From assembly GCF_043641665.1 (NCBI RefSeq), contig NC_092180.1, forward strand, positions 30,947,445 through 31,011,444: DNA of 64,000 nucleotides. The letters are read 5' to 3'. Below are positions 10,261-23,397 of the stretch, piece after piece (the stretch's first letter is position 1; every line of letters begins with the position of its first letter). The translations under genes were made by a program, and so were the position numbers. This DNA is from Enoplosus armatus (taxonomy: Eukaryota > Chordata > Actinopteri > Centrarchiformes > Enoplosidae). The notes under the pieces are model-generated. The model was given only the letters and a program-made list of their open reading frames with translations. It made no database searches and was not told the DNA's origin.

Positions 10261-12369
10261 CGAGCGCTGTCAGCTGCTGTCCGGAAGCGACTGTAGTTTA
10301 AAAAGAAGGAATCTCCAGGCTTTGCACTTAAAAACATTAAGGCACAATTACTCCGGACATTATTTTTGACGCGCACCATTTCGCATGCCGTACCTTTTGT
10401 CTCTATAGCACGCCTGCGTCACTCTCAACTCTCGAAGACAGTCAATCGGACAAGCTGCCAGAGGGTAATGAAATAAAGGAAATCTAAAACACTTTGCTAG
10501 TTCAAATACTGATGCCTGCAATCCTCTTACAGTGATGTCGTGTATGCTCGGTTTCCAGCCTCTGTGCGACACTCTCTGTGTTTGACTGTTTCTGTCACAT
10601 TTTGGATTACTATCATCGAATTTCCCTTTTTTGGATGGCCTAACCCTGCACCCGATCTGCCTGTCTCGACATCTGATTGCTGGCTTCGCAGCCTCCTTTG
10701 TTTATAGCATCTCGGCTAGCCAGCTAACCAGCACTTCACTATTGTTTTCAAGTTAACATTATGATTTGAATAAAGTCCCCTATAGGTTTCCTTCGTGTGG
10801 AGCTCACAGGTGACACTTAGTGGGTGTATAATCCATGCAACTCTCCCGATCATCTGGATCAGTCATTTAATCTCTCTGTCTCCGTCTCTCTCTCTCCCCG
10901 ACAGGCTACTTGATCTACTGTACTGATGAGGAATCTGTATTTTCTTTTAATGTAAGACTTTTACACTTTGCATTTTAATGGAAAATGGAATGGAAAATCA
11001 TTGTACAGTGTTGCTCAGGGGAATCCGCTGACTGTGGTGATAAAACTGCAGTCAAATACATCAAAATCAATGTGATTGATTCGGCTGAGTGTTTGTTATG
11101 TGTCTGCTTGTAATATGACGTTTTTCTCCGCAGAGAAAACAGTGGGTAGGTTGATAAGAGACACTTTTCACGCTAGCCCTAAACCTGAGAAAGTGGACTA
11201 GTGAAGTTATGTGCAGTTATCAATTGTATCTGCAAACAAACGCTGCAACAAAAGTAATAACGCTGCCCAGTGCGACCACAGTCTGATGGGGGGAGCCGCT
11301 GCTTGCTCCTTCATGTTGAAAGCAGTCAGCTGAGGTGGTGGGGCACCTGATCAGCACGCGATCCCTGTGGAGGCGTTGAGGGCTGAGACCCCGGGGGCAG
11401 AGCCAGAACAGGGACGTCTGACCTCCTACTCTTTGCCTGCTGTCACCACGACCTGACCAGATGGATGGCTGGTGAACTCCCCTCCACAGGGAGGCAGTCA
11501 GGAGGGATCAAGATCAGATGCTGGTTCTCTTCAACGCAAAGGTGCAACTTATTTTCTTATTGTTCCGCTCACTGCCAATAGCTTGTGACTGTAGGTCAAC
11601 CACGAACAGCATCAGCAGCACGCGCCACAGTAACAGCCATTTCAATGCAACAGCAAATTAAGAGGCATAAAGAGGGGTGGAGAGCTGATGGTTATAATAA
11701 GCCAGTCATGTGTTTGCCCTGATCTAAAACACAGTGCCATTTGAAATCACTGTCAAAGCTTTAATGGAAAGCCGAGGGGCAGAAATGTGTAATCTCAACT
11801 CTTCTAAGTCTCTGGTTTGGAGTGCACAGCCATGATTACCATTTTATTCTTAGGGTGACCTCGTTCAGCTCAAGGATATATACTAAAGGACGGTGAATCA
11901 ATAATGGACCAGAGGCAATTATAAACCAGCTAATTGCAGATGCATTGTGTAAGTCAATTGACTAAGTAGCCGTCAATAACAGCAGCTCTGGCCAAGGAAA
12001 TTATGCATGCTAGTTTAAGGGCTGAGTCAGTGTCGGAGAACAGCTTCTTAAAGGCAGTGGTGACTGAAATACTTTGACTTCACTGCATCAGACCAGTATC
12101 TTAGTGGCCTCTCCATCTGCCAACAGCTGTAAGACCGTGGAAGACTCACTGCCGAGCTATCTGTCGTGACAGAAGGGCCGCATATTCATTTATATTTGTT
12201 TGGATACCGCCTTCATCAGTGACGCTCTTTACAATGACTGCCTGTTTCAAAACACCACAGCAGCTATCTCGGTGGGATCCCTGACGGTTCTCGACCCTCC
12301 TTTCATTTAGCTGTGGTTCAATACGCATCCTTGCTTTCAATAAATAACCTGTTGTCTGAAAGTACGGTG
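10261..12369. other. Intergenic stretch; possible regulatory block at 11,640-12,010
   Basis: No gene, RNA or long repeat. A non-repetitive section at about 11,640-12,010 has several AT core words (CAATTATAAACCAGCTAATT, GAATCAATAATGG) and could be a conserved non-coding element. The rest shows nothing supportable. Confidence 0.3.
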
Positions 12370-12551
12370 ATTAGCTCCAAATAGAGCAGGTCTAGACCGA
12401 CTCTTTATAGTGTTATTACAGAGACCCAACAGTTCCCACCATGAGCAAGCTCTACGGAGACAGTGGCGAGGAACAACTCCCTTTTAAGAGGCAGAAACCT
12501 TGAGCAGAACCAGACTCTAGGTGGGGGGGTCATCTGCTTTGACCGGTTGGG

Positions 12552-12585
<34 letters not shown>

Positions 12586-13190
12586 ATAGAGACACAGACA
12601 GACAGGCAGGCAGGCAGAGATGTATTGCAGCACCAGTAGTAGCCATAGCAACTGTAAGTATAATGGAAATATGATTACTGAAATATGATTAAGAATAGCA
12701 GTAACCACTTTAATAATGACAGAACTACGACTACAAATAATAATTGCAGTGATGTGAGTCAAGCAGCAGCCAGGCGTACCAGGACCACGATCCACAGGGA
12801 CCTGCGGGACGAGAAAGCACAAAGAAACTCCGGGGGAAGAAATAAAGTTAGTGACATGCATCGGAGGGACGTGAATGTGTAAAGATGGAGAGGGAGAGGA
12901 GGAAAGCTCAGTGCATCATGGGAAGTCCCCCAGCAGTCTCGGCCTATGGCAGCATAACTAGGGGGCTGGTCCAGGCAAGACCTGAGCCAGCCCCTAACTA
13001 TAAGCAAAGTTTTAAGCCTACTCTTAAAAGTAGAGAGTGTGTCTGCCTCCCCCGGACCCAAACCGGGAGCCGGTTCCACAGGAGAGGAGCTCGATAGCTG
13101 AAGGCTCTGGGCTCCCGTTCGGCTTTTGGAGACTCCAGGAACCACAAGCTAACCCTGCATTCTGGGAGCGCAGTGCTCTTGTGGTTAATT
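12370..13190 (-). repeat. Teleost interspersed repeat, long copy 3
   Basis: The minus strand carries the same tail boxes as copies 1 and 2 (GAGTCGGTCTAGACC, GTTGGGTCTCTGTAATAA, CTTTTAAAAGG-like block, CAAAGCAGATGACC) and a (CT)n run (minus strand of 12555-12583). Beyond it the plus strand continues with CATCATGGGAAGTCCCC, AGCATAACTAGGGG, CCTGAGCCAGCCCCTAACTA and AAAAGTAGAGAGTGTGTCTG, a stretch I recognise as part of the same widespread fish repeat. This is the longest copy in the window and shows that the shared tail belongs to an element of at least 0.8 kb. Confidence 0.65.
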
Positions 13191-16100
13191 AAGATTAATA
13201 TTCAACTATTTGGAATTCGCTCTTCGTTTTGTAGGAAGCGTAATCCTGGCTAAACGTCTTCATGTACTCACATTTGTAAAGCAGTGACAGTACATACATA
13301 AGGCGTTCAGTCAGTTGTCCTCTTTGGGAGGTGTGGACTTTAACCAAAACCGTACCTTAGCACCTACATACCTACCTCAGTATTCATTTGTTCTTACAGA
13401 AACCTGAAGCTGGTTTGACCAGTACAGGGCAGACAGACAGTTACTGAAAAAAAAAAGCTAAAACTAAAGAACTAATAATAATAAAATCATGAAAAGGAAT
13501 AATTTTTATTATTAGAATGATGATAATATGCAAGCCAGTTATACCAGATATATGTATATATGTGTGTGCGTGTGTGTGTGTGTGTGTGTGCGTGCGTGCA
13601 GCAAAATAGAATAGATTCATGGGATGTCAGCAGGCTTCCAGTAGATTCTATCATCTTGTGTAACGGCTAAATTGAGACTCTTGGCTGTCGTCTGCTTGAC
13701 CCTGTGTGTAGTGCTGAAATTGCTGTTATGTCCTTATTGCTGGGGGGGGGGGGGGTCCCACAGACTTCACAGCTGTGTGTGTAAAAATGAAGTGGTGTGC
13801 AACACCAGAAAGTGTGTTTGAAAATCCGAGTTCATGTGAAGATTAAAAAACTTACCAGAGTAAAGGCCTGTGGTAAATATGACACAGCGTCTTACGGCTG
13901 ATGACCAACAGACACATGAGCCCTGCCTCTCGGCTCCTCTCCTCTGCTTGGATCAGTGGAGGACGAGGTCTCCCCGGGAAGATGGAGGGCAGATTTTCAG
14001 AGCGTAACCACGTCCTCTCGAACAAATACAGAAAAGCAGTGAGCCAGTGGTGAGAGGCGCGTTCAAACCAATCACTGCTGAAGCACCACCGAACCCCCTA
14101 CTGGCAGCTACGTGTTTTTTTTTTAAAGTTAACAATTAGCTGCGTCTGTATTTACTGCTGCTGTGTTGTGCGTAAATTCATTATTTAATAATCCGGGCTA
14201 ATAACTTCAAACGGAGACTTTCAGCCTCACGCGTGACTGGATGGACATGCAGATTATTCATGATGCGGGTTGAACAACAGCTCATGCAGAGAAAAATCTC
14301 TGAAGAATGAACAAAGTAGTTTGCGGGACTCTTGTTAATCCGGGATGTGCCCACAGTCATGTTTTCAGATCTCTGGGTTATTGGTCTGGTTTCTTCCACA
14401 CATATGATCGGGTAGAGCTGCCTCTGCTCCAAGTGACGAGCACATTCTGCAGTGAGTTGAATGCACTGCAAATAAAGACGGAGGGCAGCAGTGTGCTGAG
14501 GAGCTGGCAGAGTGGGAGTCGACACTGGGCACAAACACGGTTGTTATCGCATTACTCAGGTAGTATGTTGTAATTTTGGTTGCCGGGGGTGCATGCACAA
14601 TCCCAGTGCAGTGCGCGGTGACAAAACACAGTGCGTTGCATTGGGCCCTTTCTTCCCTGTAAGGCACAGCGCTGACAGGTAGGTGCAGAGGGTTGGAAAA
14701 TAGCTTCTATTAAAGTTTCTTATGAAAACAGTCAAACGTTACAGGTGTTTTAATAATGGCGATGTACTGGAAAAAAGTGCTCTTCTTCCAAACTGCTAGA
14801 TTTCGCTCTTCAGCGGGGCAATAGGACGCTAGAGCATGCTAGAGCTACAGACCTGCGCACGGCAGAAATCAATCTGCACTTGAACAGGCAACGCACAGGC
14901 AATTGCGGTGTGTATACCCTCATTGCTCCGCAGGTATGTTGCAGTGTTTTACATGTGCGACAAGGTGTTAGATAAATGAATGAATGTTGTTAAGAGGAGT
15001 TTAACCCGAGTTATAGAGGAGAGATATATTGGTGTGCGTTTTCAGCTTCAAGACTGCATACTTCTCAAACAGGAGAATAAAAGCCAGGTCTCAAACAACG
15101 TCCGGCCCCATGCAGCTGGGTGGGGTAAAAAAAAGGATGGATAAACTCCCATTGCATGTCATAAACGAACGTGCCAATCTGGTATGAAGTACTTCCCATC
15201 GAATCAGTAAATTCAGCTATACAGTCATGCTACTTTGTGTTCAGAATAGTTTTTGTCCCATTTCAGCCGCTGCAGGTGTGTGAGTGAGTATGTAGAAGCG
15301 CCACAAGACGACGACAGCTACATTGAGGTAGCCTCAGGGAACAGCGGAAGTCACTGAATTTCCATGACGCGGTCCTGCAAATGTTTGACAATAACAGACT
15401 TGTCAGAGAAAAAAGGGTTTCTGTCCACTGAACACTCGAGGCGGTCAAATTGAAATGGATACAGGAAGTGTACAGTTTGAATTGATTGCTTTTGTATTGC
15501 TACATTGTTGTGCTAATTCTGCCTGTTTTCCAGTTGCTCTGCATGGCGTGCGTACAGACTTTAAAATAAAAAAAAAAATCATATTTATTTGTTTTTATTT
15601 ATTTATGCATTTTTGCTGTTGCTTTTTTTGTTGTTGGTTGAAACGCATACAGGAAGAGTGCATACAATGCAGTACAAAGATGAAGAAGAAGAACAGCGGC
15701 AAATGGGAGAAGATAGAAAACACTGAGGCTTCTGTCTCTTATGTAAGCTCGTTTGAAGTGAAGGCCTGGTACCCTTTGTAATTGAGGTAAATCAAGGTCC
15801 CCCACTACGAGAGAGCTTACGGTAATTGTTTACGCATTGGAGATGAAAAAAGTTTCAGTTTGGACAAAACGCCTCAGAACTAGTTAAATATGCAGCCTGA
15901 CCCAAATCCATGACAAAGGTGATCCATAAACACTGAATCCAGGTGAGATCACGTCCCGACTTGAGGCGGAACGGATGTGAAGCGCTGGTTGGACGTGGAC
16001 CTTGAATGATATTAAAACACGATCATTCTTAATTGATGTACAATTGAAGAAGAGTGATTGAACTCAACTTCGGCTATCAGAAATGATCAGTATTTACACT

Positions 16101-17794
16101 AAACATAATTTAACTCACATTAAATTCACCTTGGGGAACCGCCCGTGAAAAAGGGGGGGAAAAAAAGGTCCAATTCATTAATTCAGTCTCAGTCTAAAGG
16201 TTGCTCCGGAGTTCTTGACCCGTGTTCAGTGACTTTAATACTTCATACACACTAACGCGTGATCAGGTTCTTTATAAATGAAAGGTTTATGGAACCACTG
16301 GCTGCGCGCATACAGCCACAACTAACTACTCGACACACAAATGAATGGGGAAATACAAGCGGGAATAATTGCAAAGAACACAGCGGTGAACAATAATTAC
16401 TCAGTGAATAGATTCCCTTCAATCTGGAAGTTAACTCACTTAACTCACCGCAACTCTTTTGTTCACCTGCCACATGTCAAACACCAGTGAAAAGCACTAT
16501 TTTGAACACGCGGGTCGTCATCTGAATGAATAATGACGCTGTCTTTTGCAGGGTGAGATCACCAAAACAAATGTTGATGAGACTCTTGCGACACACTCCA
16601 CATACTTCACAGGGCGTCGAACCAGAACAGAACGGCGAGGACTTGATTTTCAAGCTTCTGAAGAGGATAATGATCACAACCAAGCCAAGTCACTGGCTCC
16701 AGTGCACAGTATGAAGAGGAAGATGAAGGGAACGTGGTTGTAGAGTACGAAGCCTTCCTCTTATTGAAATGATTAATATTATAAGCCTAACCTGCTGGGG
16801 ACATCAAGAAAGAAGCATCAAATTACCCCTGTACACTGGGTCTTAACTCAGTATACCTGGCCCTTTTTATGTAGAGCAGTTGGCACACACATTCATGGAG
16901 CATTTTCCACTGTTGGGAAACGCCATTTTTCGGAAAGCCATTCGTTTGCCGACTTCCTCTCGGAGAGCGATCAGAATCCCGCAGGGAGGAGGCGAGGTTA
17001 GGTGCATTTCCTGCTCGCACCAGAACGGAACATGCCACTCGTATATACTGACTGTTAAAGACCGCGGTTAGGGTGCAAAACAAGGCTTGCCCTTTGAGCT
17101 TCTTCCCCCGTGTCACTTGCCACCCACCTGACATATTGCATGACATTCTTGAAGGCGCTCCCTTGGAATTGGCTCTGTGCTTTAGTGTGCTCATTTGAAC
17201 GAAATATTGCACTTTTAGTTAACTTAACAGTGCCATCACGTAGTTTCCCTATAAATGGGCTGACAAAACTGATTGTCCTCAGCCTCCGCCTGCAACCTCC
17301 TCATCACAAAGGACACTTGTGGGAAACGCGCATGCAAATTGGGCCCTCATACTGCCATTCATTACTGGGCTCGGAATACCCGGCTTCTTGCTCACGGCTC
17401 TGGAAGACATCATTGAGCTTGCTGTTGCTCCAATCCATAATGAAGCGCTGCTAAAAGATCAACGCCACTTAATCTGACCCAGACTACCTAGACGAATGAA
17501 ATGCGCCGAAGACAACCAAATAAAAATGAATGAAAGAGAGAGAGGCGAAAAATGTTCATTCCGGCTCACGACCTCCGTGCAGTCGTGGCGAGGTTGGAAT
17601 AAAGTCCAGGGTTCCCTGTCAGAGTCGGTGTAATAATCTTCCACCGCCTGCGTGGTCACAGCTGTGTTCCCCCGGCAGGATTATGGCTGGCCATGGATAC
17701 CAGGGGGGGTAAACTCAGGAGTGGCGTCCTATCTCCAACGCAGGGATGAGGTGAGCTAAAAAAGCAGCATAAGATATAACGACCCGCTCCCTTG
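13191..17794. other. Intergenic stretch, no gene seen
   Basis: Holds a TG/CG-interrupted microsatellite near 13,562-13,600, a 14-base G tract (13742-13755) and many motif-free short ORFs. The section at about 17,140-17,450 is repeat-free and could be a conserved non-coding block (it includes CATGCAAATTGGGCC, an octamer-like ATGCAAAT). Nothing else is supported. Confidence 0.4.
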
Positions 17795-17930
17795 TATTGA
17801 GCGCAGTGGTTAGCACTGTCGCACGGGAGGTAGAGCAGGTTGGGGTTTCTATCCCCAGCCCAACGAGACCTGATCTGTAAAGCGCTTTGGCAACCGTTGC
17901 GGTTGAAAAGCGCTATATAAGTGAAGACTT
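17795..17930 (+). repeat. SINE-like repeat with GCGCTATATAA tail
   Basis: GCGCAGTGGTTAGCACTGTCGC followed by GGTAGAGCAGGTTGGGGTTT resembles the head of common fish tRNA-like/SINE-type repeats. It is fused to TGTAAAGCGCTTTGGCAACC and AAAAGCGCTATATAAGTG, a LINE-type tail. A mosaic of two repeat modules is the simplest reading. Confidence 0.5.
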
Positions 17931-20900
17931 TTTACCGTTTTTTCCATATATCCGTCCCTTCAACAACAGGTTTGAAAGCATTGAACACAGAGCTGGCAGC
18001 GGCGACATACAGCCATCTCGGGGGACCAGGCAGGCATCCGGCAGACACTCATCCAGAGAGGCAGCAACACACACGGATCATCCGTCTGGCACCACCTCGA
18101 GTCTCTGTGCCACGCGCTTCCCCTCTCATCCACTTCATGCCCTTCCCTTTTAAGGATTATCTGAATTTAAGAGCATATTAGCCGTGCAATGCGCTGTAGC
18201 ATTTGGATAAGTGACTGGTTTTACAGAGGTTCAGTAGGTTTGGATTTCAGGAGGTCATCGGCATAATGTTTGGAAGAACAACAGGCATTTTTTCAGAAGT
18301 TCACAAGAGAGTTTTCAGCTTTTTTTTTAAAAAATTTTGGTTTACATGTAACATGTAAATTACTGAGGAGTATTGCAGTACTGTACAGTAATGTTACAAT
18401 ACTGGAAACTAAGTATACTGCTAATGTTTTTTATTTGCTGTTGGTTATCAAATTCAATCAATTTAACACGGTTGTTTATTTGTGAAATTGATATTAACGC
18501 TAGCTGATTATTGCGTATGCATGTATGCAACAATCTTGCAGACGTGACTGGAATTGTTACGGTGTAGTTATTTGGGGTTTTGTGGTGACGTTTGAAGTAA
18601 AATGTCCCTCACAAAGACTTCTCATCCGTGCAGAATCCAGTGTGCAGATAAGCCGATGCCAGTCTAATACAGTATATCCCGTCAGACCTGTGTTTGACTA
18701 TCTACAGCACACACTGTATGATATCAAATTTAAAAGAAAAGGACCTTCAATCTACAAGCGGCTCTGTTGTTTTTAGCCCAGACTGAGCGCGGACGTCACT
18801 GACTGGTCGTCATTTGGAGCTCAGGGTGTTTTGCTGTTTGTGTAGGCAGCAGCCGAACAGGAGCTGTGGAGCTCTTAGTTTCTGAAGGGATTTCTTGGCA
18901 GGGCAGATCTCACCGGAGCCTCATTAAAAGAGCAAAGTCTGAACCCTCTTCTCTGTAGTGTTTTTTTTATTTATTTATTTTTTTTAACCAAACAGATCAA
19001 TGACAAAACTAAACTTTCACACTTTTTAAATGTGTAGGATTTCTAAATTAATCACTGCGGCAACTCCTGATGGTAGTTAAGACAGACATGTTCTACATGG
19101 GCTAATACACCCACAAAAGGTGTCCAAGGCTAGATACTTAGCTGAGTGGACAGAGTGTCTCAGGCAGATGGGGCGGCAATGATGGCATGTAACGCTGTCA
19201 TTCCTCTATGTTGAAAATGGTCGTATCGCAGCGTGTATGAGACATATGCTGCACATTAGCAGCTTTGGCATGTCACGATAAAACACAAAGGTGTTAAAGT
19301 TCCACGAAGTCATACTTTTGACCGCAAATGACTAATGACCTCTCGAGCGTATATACAGACTCAGAAAAGTGCAAGCGACCCAAGATCATTGCAGGACCAC
19401 AATGGTGCAATTGGGCATTTTCTTCGGATCCTCTGCAGTCCACTCAGTGGTTAGATTGAATTCGACTGCTTCTGGTCCGGCATCGTGACACGAAACAGCG
19501 GCTTCTCAGTTGAAAAGCGATCGATCCAATCAGCGCCGCGGGAGGGTGTGGGGGGGGGGGGGGGGGGGGGGGACTAACGCCGTTGTCAAGATTCAGGCGG
19601 ATATGTTGGTCTCCAGTGACTGGTTAGGGAAAATCGAATCCCCCTCCCCAAAGAAAAAGGTTAGAGGGGAGGCAATGTCAGACGGAAGATGGAGGCAAAA
19701 ACTGAATAGGGGTAAACTGTGATTTGTCAGGCCATAGCTGATATTAGTGCTAACCCTAGACTGACCTTCTATTTCTGTTCTGAAGTTTAGCTAAAACCTG
19801 CCTGTTAATTCCAGCTCGTTAGAGGCGTTATTGTGCACTCGACACTGAAATAGGAACCTGCTCCCATTTAAATCTGACACAGATTTTGATGCTAAGCCGA
19901 TTTAACTGATTTCTCACGTACTTATTTATTTATTCTTATTTGTTCTCCATGTACAAAACAAACCATTCATACTTTAACTCAGAGGGACTCTTACGGCCGG
20001 GCTACACGTCCTGCCGCCTCACGGCCGCCTCGCTGAACTGCTGCCTCTCGCACACCCCGTGGTGTCCACACAGACGGCGTTGCCAGCCCTACACTGACTT
20101 TGCCTTTGACGATGGCCATCAATAATAGCATGTTTCATTTCGCTTCATTATGAATGTATTCTTCTGTTCAGTTTAGGCAGAAAAAGGTTAGTGCCTTCCA
20201 ACCATATCAAAAGGGATGATGTGAAAACCAAAGAGGAGCAGTGACGAAGGTCTTGTGCTGGTGGAGGAGAAACGTCAGCCCGTGACAGTGAACAAACACG
20301 GGAAAGAGACCGCGAATGAAATCAATGCTGGCTTCACTCCTATTTCGTGCACCCCGGAGTGGTGCACGTTTTGGAGTGGTGCACATAGCAGCTGTTTTTA
20401 GCTGCTTGACCGATATGAGCGCAGGGCCTGTGTGGCTGCATAGGGGTGCTGAGTGTCACGTCGGTGACAACATATGATATATGTAATATATTTATGCTAT
20501 GATCTCTTACAGAATGCTCAGGACAGGCCAGCCTGGCCCAGTTTGTGCCTCTCATGTGTTGCTGACTCTGGTCACAGAGCTCAGCATCGGTGAGACGTCC
20601 AAACCTCTCAGTTTGATTCCATCAAGAAATGCTTCCTTTGACAATATGAGTTATTAAAGAGATCCATTAGGTTAAAAGGCTTTGGAACATGTTGTGAGTT
20701 GAAGTCGTGTGTACATTTTATTAAAATAATGTTGGATGATGTACTGCAGGCAAGCACAAATGACAGGCCTTTATCTGCTGAGCCGACTGCTGGGGGGATA
20801 CAGCTGAGTTTATACTATTTATATATACTGTCAGTGGTGCTTTTGCAGTGTACTAAAGGCTCATCATTTCATTTCATGTTTCCATTCAAGGGTATGGTTG

Positions 20901-21527
20901 AATGTAGCACAGGCATGTGTTCTGGCTGTAAAATACACAATACAGCTTATTACATCTACGCAAAAAAAATAAAATAAAAAAACACAATTCAGATAAGAAG
21001 ATAGACAATAAATGAATAAAATCCAGCAACAGCTGTGTAATTTAAAGATAACTTATTGCTCCTGGGCATCCAATAGAAAGGCTGGATAGTAAGCCTGGGG
21101 GTAAGAGCTGTCTCCAGATCAGGGTGCATCTTACAGTCACACTGAAATCACATTTTGTCATTATTGTTGATAGTTTTATACTAAAAAGGAAGAACAAAAA
21201 GGGTCTTTGGGGAAATATCCAAAATGTTCCCTCTCAGCCGGCTGTCTGTGATTGATGTTTTCATTCATTCTGTTTGCTGCTTGGAGTTTTGGCTGCCTGA
21301 CTTTATTCACACAAGTTGCTGCTTGTATGGCGGCTGTGTTGGCTAGTTTTTTGTTCTCAGGTCTCTTTCGAAAAAGAGATCTTAACCTCAGTGCAACTGA
21401 ATGTGGCCTGAAAGGCCTCCTGGAAGAATGCTTTCAATAGAACCAGACTAAGATCTCTGTGTACATATCACACCTGCAGAAGAGTGAAAAGAGTTTTGTG
21501 GTGCTCTGTGTGGATGATAACAAGAAA
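17931..21527. other. Intergenic stretch, no gene seen
   Basis: Contains the longest homopolymer in the window, 23 G at 19550-19572, and a small repeat of GAGTGGTGCAC near 20,355-20,385. ORFs are short and motif-free. Confidence 0.45.
19550..19572 (+). repeat. G23 homopolymer tract
   Basis: Uninterrupted run of G after GGGAGGGTGTG; a possible quadruplex-forming site. Exact length is uncertain because such tracts are error-prone in sequencing. Confidence 0.85.
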
Positions 21528-21625
21528 TGATAATAAATTCATTTATACAGCACTTTTCTAAAGCCAGTTACAAAGAGCCTCACAAAAGACATCAAATCAA
21601 CCGACCAAATAAGACACATAATTAA
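21528..21625 (-). repeat. Interspersed repeat fragment (LINE-type untranslated tail)
   Basis: ATTCATTTATACAGCACTTT followed by AAAGCCAGTTACAAAGAGCC matches the pattern (TTTATT..AGCAC.TTT.....CAAAGTGC) of L2-like LINE 3' ends on the minus strand. A related stretch lies at 25,545-25,605. Confidence 0.45.
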
Positions 21626-21813
21626 GATGAAAATAAAGAAAGAACTAACAAATGAATTTAAAATAACAAATGCAGTAAAAGAAAATATAGAAGAGAGTCA
21701 AACGAAGATGTCGAGCTACCTCACCTGATCTCTACTGGTTTTTAGCCTCAACCTGAGAATTACTAATAGAGACCTGCAGAGGATCTCAGGCTGCACTCAA
21801 ATGTAGTCATATA

Positions 21814-23127
21814 CACTGCACGCACAATTATTAGGCAAGTGAGTATCTTGACCTTTTCGTCATTTTCATGCACATTTTCCAACTCCAAGCGATATAAACT
21901 GGAATGCCAATTGGATTTAAGCATTATCAGGTGATGTGTATTGGTGTAATGAGGGAGGGTGTGGCCTAAAGTGATCGACACCCTATATCAAGGTGTGCAT
22001 AATTATTAGGCAGCTTCTTTACCTCAGACAAAATGGGCCAAAAAAGAGATTTAAGAGACTCTGAAAAGTCAAAAATTGTAAAATGCCTTTCAGAGCGATG
22101 CAGCACTCGAGATCACCGAACAATCAAACGCTTTGTTGCAAATAGTCAACAGGGTCGCAAGAAAAGTGTGGAGAAAAAAAAGACGCAAATGAACTGCTAA
22201 AGACTTGAGAAGAATTAAACGTGACGCTACCAGGAACCCATTAACCTCCCAGTGCTGCCATATTCCACAAATGCAACCTACCTGGAGTGTCCAGAAGTAC
22301 AAGGTGTTGGGTGCTCAGAGACGTGGCCCAGGTGAGGAAGGCTGAGACACGACCACCACTGAACAAGACTCAGAAGTTGAAAAGACAGATTTTTCAAAGG
22401 TTTCATGGACGGATGAAATGAGAGTGACTCTCGACGGACCAGATGGATCACTACTGGGCACAGAGCTCCACTTCGAGTCAGACGCCAGCAGGGTGGAGGT
22501 GGGGTACTGGTATCATGGGCTGCTATTATTAAGGATGAGCTAGTTGGACCTTTTTCGTGTTGAAGATGGACTTAAAATCAACTCCCAAACCTACTGCCAG
22601 TTTTTAGAAGGTACTTTCTTCAAGCAGTGGCACAGGAAAAAGTCTACATCATTCAAGAAGGCCGTGATTTTTATGCAGGACAATGCTCCATCACATGCAT
22701 CCAAGTGCTCCACTGCGTGGCTAGCCAGCAAAAGGACTTAAAGATGACAGAATAATGACATGGGCCCCCTTCCCCGCCCGACCTAAACCCTATTGAGAAC
22801 TTGTGGGTCCTTCTTAAACGTGAGATTTGCAGTGAGGGAAGACAATACACCTCTTTGAACAGCATTTGGGAGGCTGTGGTTGCTGCTGCGCAAAAAGTTG
22901 ATCATCAACAGATCAAGAAACTAACAAGACTCCATGGACGGAAGGCTCATGAAGGGTGGCTGTACTGGTCACTGAATACTTGTTGTTCTTCCTCTAATAA
23001 ATGAAAATAAACAGTGAGATGGGACATTTTTAGTTTTTCATTTAGTTGCCTAATAATTGTGCACACATAGATATTCTCCTGAGAAAGCCTCAGGAATACA
23101 ACTTGCCTAATAATTGTGCACGCAGTG
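21814..23127 (+). mobile_element. Tc1-like transposon with DD38E-like (Intruder-type) spacing, full length
   Basis: Outer terminal repeats start CACTGCACGCACAATTAT (21814) and end with the inverted copy ATAATTGTGCACGCAGTG (23127), flanked by TA at 21812-21813 and 23128-23129. Inner inverted copies of the ATAATTATTAGGCA core lie at about 21,998-22,014 and 23,045-23,062, giving a four-part inverted/direct repeat arrangement. Length is 1314 bp. The gap between the second catalytic Asp and the Glu measures about 38 codons at nucleotide level (113 bases), which points to the DD38E Intruder group, a sister of DD34E/Tc1. That family name is from general knowledge. Confidence 0.85.
22033..23004 (+). 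pseudogene. Transposase of the DD38E-like element, multiply frameshifted
   Basis: Begins ATG GGCCAAAAAAGAGAT (MGQKRDLRDSEKSKIV, helix-turn-helix start) at 22033 and is soon closed by a stop after NC. Further pieces in other frames are WTDEMRV (first Asp) near 22,410; FKKAVIFMQDNAPSHAS with the second Asp near 22,680; DLNPIENLW with the Glu near 22,790; LLKREICSEGRQYTSLNS; and VDHQQIKKL at the end. Each catalytic region is present but they lie in at least three frames, so the gene is dead. The ends are much better kept than the gene. Confidence 0.85.
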
Positions 23128-23204
23128 TAGTCTTATACCTTCTCTAAAAACAAACAGGCTGTAACTAACTTTGTATCTTCCCGGGAGTTTCTTTGCGCTC
23201 TCTC

Positions 23205-23397
23205 ATCTCGCAGGTTATTGTGGACCCGTGGTCACGGTAGATGACCGCCAAAGTGCTTGCTCATGGTGGGAACTGTTTCTGGTCTCTGTAATAACATCAT
23301 AAAGAGTCGGTCTAGACCTGCTCTATATGTAAAGTGTCATGAGGTGTCTTTTGTTGTGATTTGGCGCTATATAAATGAAAACTGAATTGAATTGGAC
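23205..23397 (+). repeat. Teleost interspersed repeat tail, copy 4
   Basis: CCGCCAAAGTGCTTGCTCAT, TCTGTAATAACATCATAAAG, AGTCGGTCTAGACCTGCTCT and GATTTGGCGCTATATAAATG, then an AAACTGAATTGAATT tail. It lacks the upstream boxes of copies 2 and 3, so it is a shorter 5'-truncated copy. Confidence 0.75.

Noticed and set aside
19940..20125. GC-rich plus frame with many cysteines and arginines
   Set aside because: No homology or splice context; composition alone is not evidence.
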